Source of the DNA: an uncultured Clostridiaceae bacterium
GTDB lineage: Bacteria; Bacillota; Clostridia; Lachnospirales; Lachnospiraceae
Assembly (NCBI GenBank): GCA_949841235.1
Contig: CATKZA010000017.1
Location: forward strand, 1 to 11,051
Reading direction: 5' to 3'
Length of the DNA: 11,051 nucleotides
The notes under the pieces were generated by a model, which saw only the letters and a list, made by a program, of their open reading frames with translations, was not told the origin of the DNA and made no database searches. How positions within the stretch are numbered: the first letter of the stretch is position 1; each line of letters starts with the position of its first letter. The position numbers were made by a program, and so were the translations under genes. Below, piece after piece: positions 6,855 to 11,051 of this stretch.

Positions 6855-8393
6855 TCATTTTATAAGATTTGCATCCTTCAAAAAGCTTTCGGCAACTTCT
6901 CTCGGCTCCTTATCCTGAGATTCCACGGCATAGTTCATCTGCGCCATATCCTCGTCAGAAATCGTATCTGTCAACCGATGGAAAATATCCATCAGTTCGG
7001 GATGCTCTTCCAAAATCTCGGAACGAATGACATTGCCGCAAAGATATGAGGGATAAAAGTTTTTGTCATCTTGCAGGACTGTCACGTCAGAAACGGATAG
7101 CTGCCCGTCGGTGGTGAAGATTACCATGACATCAATCTTATCTTGGCTGATTGCCTGATATTTCAGGCCGATGTCCATATCCATAGTTTTCTTGAAGGAT
7201 AGGCCATATGTCTTGCACAGGGCATCATATCCGTCCTCCCGCTCGAAGAAATCGTATTCTGCACCAAATACAAGTTCCTTGGATATTTTTTGCAAATCGG
7301 AATAGGTTTGAATATGGTATTTTTGCGCAATCTCATTGCGGACAACCAATCCGTAGGTATTGTTAAATCCGTACATGCCTGCCCACTGCATATGCAGGGA
7401 ATCCTGATATTCCTGCTGCATGGACGCAAACAAATCTTCGGTATACAGGCCGTCTTTTTTCAGCACCATATTCCAGCCGGTTCCCGTGTATTCAGGATAG
7501 AGATCGAATTCGCCGCTTTCCATGGCTGGCTGGATATTCGAGGTGCCTCCGCCCACGCCCTGCGTCAATTCCACGTTCAAGTCGGTATCTCCCTCGATGA
7601 GAATATCAAGCATTTCGCCCAATATATATTGTTCTGTCATTGGTTTCGTGGCGATGCGGATCGTGTCGCCGCCGCCCAGGGCAAACATGGTGCTGATGGC
7701 GATGCAGACGCAGAGTGCCAGGGCCGCAATGGCCAGCATGCGGTTTTCTTTCTTGGCTTTGATGCTTCGCATTCCCATTCTCTTTTCTACAAAGCCAAGC
7801 AGCAAATCCATCACTAGGGCTAATAGGGCGATGAGAGCACTGCCCGCCATTGTCATGGCAGTATTGTTGGTAGTAATTCCCCTGTAAATCGCAACGCCCA
7901 ATCCCCCTGCGCCGATAAAGGATGCGATGCCGGCCAGGGCGATGGTCATGGTAACCATATTGCGTATGCCCGACAGGATCACCGGCATGGCCAGGGGCAG
8001 TTTGATTTTCCATAGAATCTGCAGCCGGGTGCTTCCCATCCCCGCAGCCGCTTCGATAATGGCGGGATCCACATTTGTCATTCCTGTATGGGTATTCCTC
8101 ACCATTGGCAGCAGGGCGTAAATTGTTAGGGCGATGACGGCGGTTGCATTCCCAATTCCCGAAAACGGGATCAGGAAGCCCAGCATGGAAATGGATGGAA
8201 TGGTGTACAGGAAATTGATGACTCCTAACGCAGGCTTTGCCGTTCTCTGAAACTCGCTGATGAGAATGCCCACTATGCCGCCAAACAAGATGGCAATGAG
8301 GATGGCGAGAAGGGAGATCCCTAAATGTTCCCACAGCAAATCCAAGAAGAATTCTTTTCTGTCTAGAAAGATTGACCATATATTTTGCAACAT
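6855..8393 (-). CDS. Permease fused to substrate-binding domain (OpuC/EgtU-type importer)
   Basis: A 512-residue fusion. The first roughly 205 residues are a BPD-type permease with about five membrane segments (near 23-47, 58-80, 84-100, 140-168, 179-203) and the ATPase-docking EAA loop EAAAGMGSTRLQILWKIKLP (114-133). A further membrane helix (about 218-238) leads to a C-terminal OpuAC-type binding domain (243-512) with TQGVGGGTSNIQPAM and DLYPEYTGTGW (298-307). The fused layout is shared by OpuCB/CC-like chimeras and by EgtU, the ergothioneine importer of Streptococcus pneumoniae. The ligand could therefore be ergothioneine, choline, betaine or carnitine; sequence alone does not decide. ATG at 8393 is preferred over an in-frame start at 8432 because GAAAGGA lies 9 bases before it. 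The gap to the preceding gene is 2 bases, so the genes are translationally linked. Confidence 0.9.
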   Translation of the reverse strand: MLQNIWSIFLDRKEFFLDLLWEHLGISLLAILIAILFGGIVGILISEFQRTAKPALGVINFLYTIPSISMLGFLIPFSGIGNATAVIALTIYALLPMVRNTHTGMTNVDPAIIEAAAGMGSTRLQILWKIKLPLAMPVILSGIRNMVTMTIALAGIASFIGAGGLGVAIYRGITTNNTAMTMAGSALIALLALVMDLLLGFVEKRMGMRSIKAKKENRMLAIAALALCVCIAISTMFALGGGDTIRIATKPMTEQYILGEMLDILIEGDTDLNVELTQGVGGGTSNIQPAMESGEFDLYPEYTGTGWNMVLKKDGLYTEDLFASMQQEYQDSLHMQWAGMYGFNNTYGLVVRNEIAQKYHIQTYSDLQKISKELVFGAEYDFFEREDGYDALCKTYGLSFKKTMDMDIGLKYQAISQDKIDVMVIFTTDGQLSVSDVTVLQDDKNFYPSYLCGNVIRSEILEEHPELMDIFHRLTDTISDEDMAQMNYAVESQDKEPREVAESFLKDANLIK

Positions 8394-8395
8394 CT

Positions 8396-8998
8396 TCACA
8401 CATCCTTTCTCTTCACTGCTCCCACGGGACATTCTTCAAAACATAATCCGCAATGCAGGCAATGGGCTTGATCTATCACGAAGTCTTCGATGCACTTCTG
8501 AGGACAGTTATGTTCGCATTTCCCGCATTTTATGCAATTTTGGGTGATGGCAAAGCCTTTTTCTGCCGGAAGTTTGGCTCCTATCCCATAGTATTCCCTG
8601 ACAATGGGTTCCCTCCCCAGATCAAAATATTCAATCTCCCCCTCGTCTATGCAGAATGCTTCCAAGATATATCTGCTGTCATTGGGATATACCCCATTCA
8701 TTGAGGGATTTTCTGCAAATATGCGGTCAATCCATTTCTTGTGTTCGTCCAGCCTTTTTGCCCTGCCATGCAGACGCACCATCTGGTATTCCTTGTTCAG
8801 CCCCGTGATGGCGACCTGGCCATGTTCCATCAGCTGGCGGTAAAAATCCTTCCCCCTTGCTGTGCAAAAGTAAAGTTTCTCGTCCTCCACAACCATCACG
8901 TCAATGATGCGGTTCTGGGGGAACCCATTTTCATCAACCGTGGCAAAAGCCACGTCCTTGATTTCTCGTAATATCTCCAAGCATTTTTGCGCATTCAT
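8396..8998 (-). CDS. FMN split-barrel (PNPOx-like) protein fused to a 2x[4Fe-4S] ferredoxin domain
   Basis: A 200-residue two-domain redox protein. Residues about 1-135 resemble the pyridoxamine 5'-phosphate oxidase-like, flavin-binding split barrel (DVAFATVDENGFPQNRIIDV, then FCTARGKDFYRQL and VAITG). After a linker, CIKCGKCEHNCPQKC (155-169) and CLHCGLCFEECP (180-191) give two sets of four cluster cysteines, enough for two [4Fe-4S] clusters. Electrons could pass from ferredoxin clusters to a flavin and a bound substrate; the cofactor (FMN or F420) and substrate are not known. It is not a vitamin B6 oxidase, which lacks clusters. Start ATG 8998 has AGGAGGT 5 bases upstream. As first gene of the operon with an importer it may act on the imported compound or sense redox state, which is inference only. 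Confidence 0.88.
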   Translation of the reverse strand: MNAQKCLEILREIKDVAFATVDENGFPQNRIIDVMVVEDEKLYFCTARGKDFYRQLMEHGQVAITGLNKEYQMVRLHGRAKRLDEHKKWIDRIFAENPSMNGVYPNDSRYILEAFCIDEGEIEYFDLGREPIVREYYGIGAKLPAEKGFAITQNCIKCGKCEHNCPQKCIEDFVIDQAHCLHCGLCFEECPVGAVKRKDV

Positions 8999-9013
8999 TT
9001 CGGACCTCCTATT

Positions 9014-9036
9014 GTTGTAACTGTTATCATTACAAC
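9014..9036. promoter_or_regulatory. Inverted-repeat operator at the redox/transport operon start
   Basis: GTTGTAA (9014-9020) and TTACAAC (9030-9036) are perfect 7-bp inverted repeats with a 9-base spacer. The site covers the predicted start of transcription (about 9033), just downstream of the -10 box, where a TetR- or MarR-type repressor would block initiation. No regulator gene is in the window. Confidence 0.6.
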
Positions 9037-9039
9037 TAA

Positions 9040-9068
9040 ATCATATCATGGTCAGATAAACTTGTCAA
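9040..9068 (-). promoter_or_regulatory. Strong sigma-A promoter of the redox/transport operon
   Basis: On the - strand: perfect TTGACA (9068-9063), 17-base spacer, TATGAT (9045-9040). It is the best promoter in the window and drives the flavin/ferredoxin gene, the permease and the ATPase. Confidence 0.85.
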
Positions 9069-9081
9069 TAGTGTAATAAGT

Positions 9082-9116
9082 AAAAGAGGGCATCGGTTTT
9101 GTCGATGCCCTCTTTT
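9082..9116 (-). terminator. Terminator between gdhA and the redox/transport operon
   Basis: Perfect 14-bp stem AAAAGAGGGCATCG (9082-9095) with its complement (9103-9116) and a 7-base loop. The stem carries A4/T4 at its foot on both strands, so it could work both ways. Its position suits the end of the gdhA transcript, just before the next promoter. Confidence 0.75.
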
Positions 9117-9133
9117 GACACTCTAATCTGTAT

Positions 9134-9250
9134 GGGAAACTGCTCGAAATTTGCAATGTGAAGAACGCTGGTCTTGCGTTCTTCCAAGAGGAAGTATAGC
9201 CTTTCTTGGGCAGCGTTTTTTGCTGCCCTTAGAAAGACTCTTCCTCTTTT

Positions 9251-9252
<2 letters not shown>
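9134..9252 (+). other. Two-hairpin structured region after gdhA; possible small RNA on the + strand
   Basis: No protein is coded here. Hairpin one pairs GAAGAACGC (9160-9168) with GCGTTCTTC (9176-9184). Hairpin two is an extended stem: AAGAGGAAG (9186-9194) with CTTCCTCTT (9240-9248), CTTTCT (9201-9206) with AGAAAG (9231-9236), GGGCAGC (9208-9214) with GCTGCCC (9222-9228). On the + strand the second hairpin ends in TTTTTT (9247-9252), a proper terminator tail; on the - strand no U-tract follows. A weak + promoter TTGTCG (9099-9104), 17 bases, TCTAAT (9122-9127) would start an RNA near 9134. Alternatively it is simply a folded 3' end of the gdhA message. Confidence 0.4.
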
Positions 9253-10618
<1,366 letters not shown>

Positions 10619-10651
10619 TTATAATAATATAATGGTTCCCCGTCTACCCCG

Positions 10652-10725
10652 GTGGATGCGATCCACTTGTGTGTTACTGTTCACAATGATTCATTGGCTG
10701 AAATCATTGTGAACAGTAACACACA
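10652..10725 (-). repeat. Perfect 24-bp inverted repeat plus small hairpin in the gdhA leader
   Basis: Arms 10668-10691 and 10702-10725 are perfectly complementary over 24 bp with a 10-base loop. Each arm contains GTTACTGTTCACA or its complement. A second small hairpin, GTGGAT (10652-10657) with ATCCAC (10661-10666), follows in the transcribed direction. Neither is followed by a U-tract, so these are not intrinsic terminators. They may stabilise the 5' end of the message, bind a regulator as DNA, or be a dispersed palindromic repeat. Confidence 0.8.
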
Positions 10726-10726
10726 T

Positions 10727-10760
10727 TTTATAGTATCGCATGATTGAAGCAAAAATTCAA
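10727..10760 (-). promoter_or_regulatory. Candidate gdhA promoter
   Basis: On the - strand TTGAAT (10760-10755), 17 bases, GATACT (10737-10732), with TATAAA (10732-10727) overlapping as an alternative -10. Either puts the start at the outer edge of the 24-bp inverted repeat. Both are imperfect matches. Confidence 0.4.
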
Positions 10761-10837
10761 TTAATTATTTGAAAAAATTAACTTTTTTTGCATTTTTCTT
10801 TCTTTTTTAAATAAAATCAAAATCCTATATAAGAAAA

Positions 10838-11050
10838 TAAACGAAATGATATGCCGGCATCAGATGAATCTGGAATCCGGCGAATGTTAACAATTTGTTC
10901 ACAATACGGACGCAAAAAGGACACAATAAACGACTATGATGATAATCAGAAAGTGAAAACTTTCTACTCCCACCCTATTATACGCTGGATGGCGAAAGCC
11001 ATCCGACAAAGAGAGCCAATGTACATTGGCTCTCTTTGTTTTTGCTTTAT
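10838..11050 (+). ncRNA. Candidate structured RNA at the right edge
   Basis: A chain of hairpins on the + strand ends in a strong terminator: GCCGG (10853-10857) with CCGGC (10877-10881) enclosing CAGAT-GA-ATCTG; AGAAAGT-GAAA-ACTTTCT (10948-10965); GGATGGC-GAAA-GCCATCC (10987-11004); then the palindrome at 11006-11039. Two of them have GNRA-type GAAA loops. A weak promoter (TTTTTT 10803-10808, 17 bases, TATATA 10826-10831) would start it near 10838. I recognise no known riboswitch or RNA family. The + frame from 10851 or 10884 is also open to the window end, so a small gene cut by the edge is a competing reading. The stretch 10740-10850 is AT-rich and otherwise featureless. Confidence 0.35.
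11006..11050 (+). terminator. Rho-independent terminator at the right edge
   Basis: A 34-base perfect palindrome (11006-11039, centred on GTAC at 11021-11024) is followed by TTTTGCTTTATA. The U-rich tail is on the + strand only. Confidence 0.8.
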
Positions 11051-11051
11051 A

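Noticed and set aside
8405..8560. Separate ferredoxin gene
   Set aside because: The cysteine motifs are in frame with the split-barrel domain and no internal start with a ribosome binding site is seen, so this is one fused protein.

Overview
The window looks like chromosomal DNA of an anaerobic gut Firmicute, most likely a Lachnospiraceae-type clostridium. The reasons are AGGAGG ribosome binding sites, sigma-A-like promoters (TTGACA/TATAAT, 16-17 nt spacers), short U-tract terminators, a clostridial-type hexameric glutamate dehydrogenase, and a pair of fucosidases typical of bacteria living on mucin or milk glycans. No database was searched; family calls come from motifs read in the translations.

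Layout, left to right. (1) The 3' part of a U32-family gene (+), cut by the left edge and closed by a hairpin terminator. (2) A GH95 alpha-L-fucosidase (-) and a GH29 alpha-L-fucosidase (+), divergently transcribed from back-to-back promoters near 3448-3512. A roughly 180-bp palindromic, MITE-like element lies between the GH95 promoter and its start codon, so it should be transcribed as a giant hairpin in the GH95 leader. (3) A tRNA-Thr(CGT) with its own promoter and terminator. (4) A zinc-dependent phospholipase C-like protein (+) whose stop codon overlaps that of a convergent operon. (5) A three-gene (-) operon: an FMN split-barrel protein fused to a two-cluster ferredoxin, a permease fused to its substrate-binding domain (OpuC/EgtU type), and the matching ATPase. 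It has a near-consensus promoter with an inverted repeat over the start site. (6) An NADP-type glutamate dehydrogenase gene (-) with a 58-bp hairpin at the start of its leader and several hairpins after its stop. (7) An AT-rich right edge with a chain of hairpins and a strong (+) terminator, possibly a structured RNA.

How they work together. The two fucosidases lack signal peptides and should remove fucose from imported oligosaccharides in the cytoplasm, GH95 mainly alpha-1,2 and GH29 other linkages. The redox protein and importer are tightly co-transcribed, which suggests that the imported small molecule is linked to redox chemistry. The 13-mer GTTACTGTTCACA lies just downstream of the predicted -10 of both the GH95 and the gdhA promoters, either as a shared control site or as a dispersed repeat.

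The most unusual items are the palindromic element in the GH95 leader, the redox-protein/transporter operon with its operator, and the unexplained hairpin clusters at 9134-9252 and 10838-11050. I did not find a clear new defence or mobile system.
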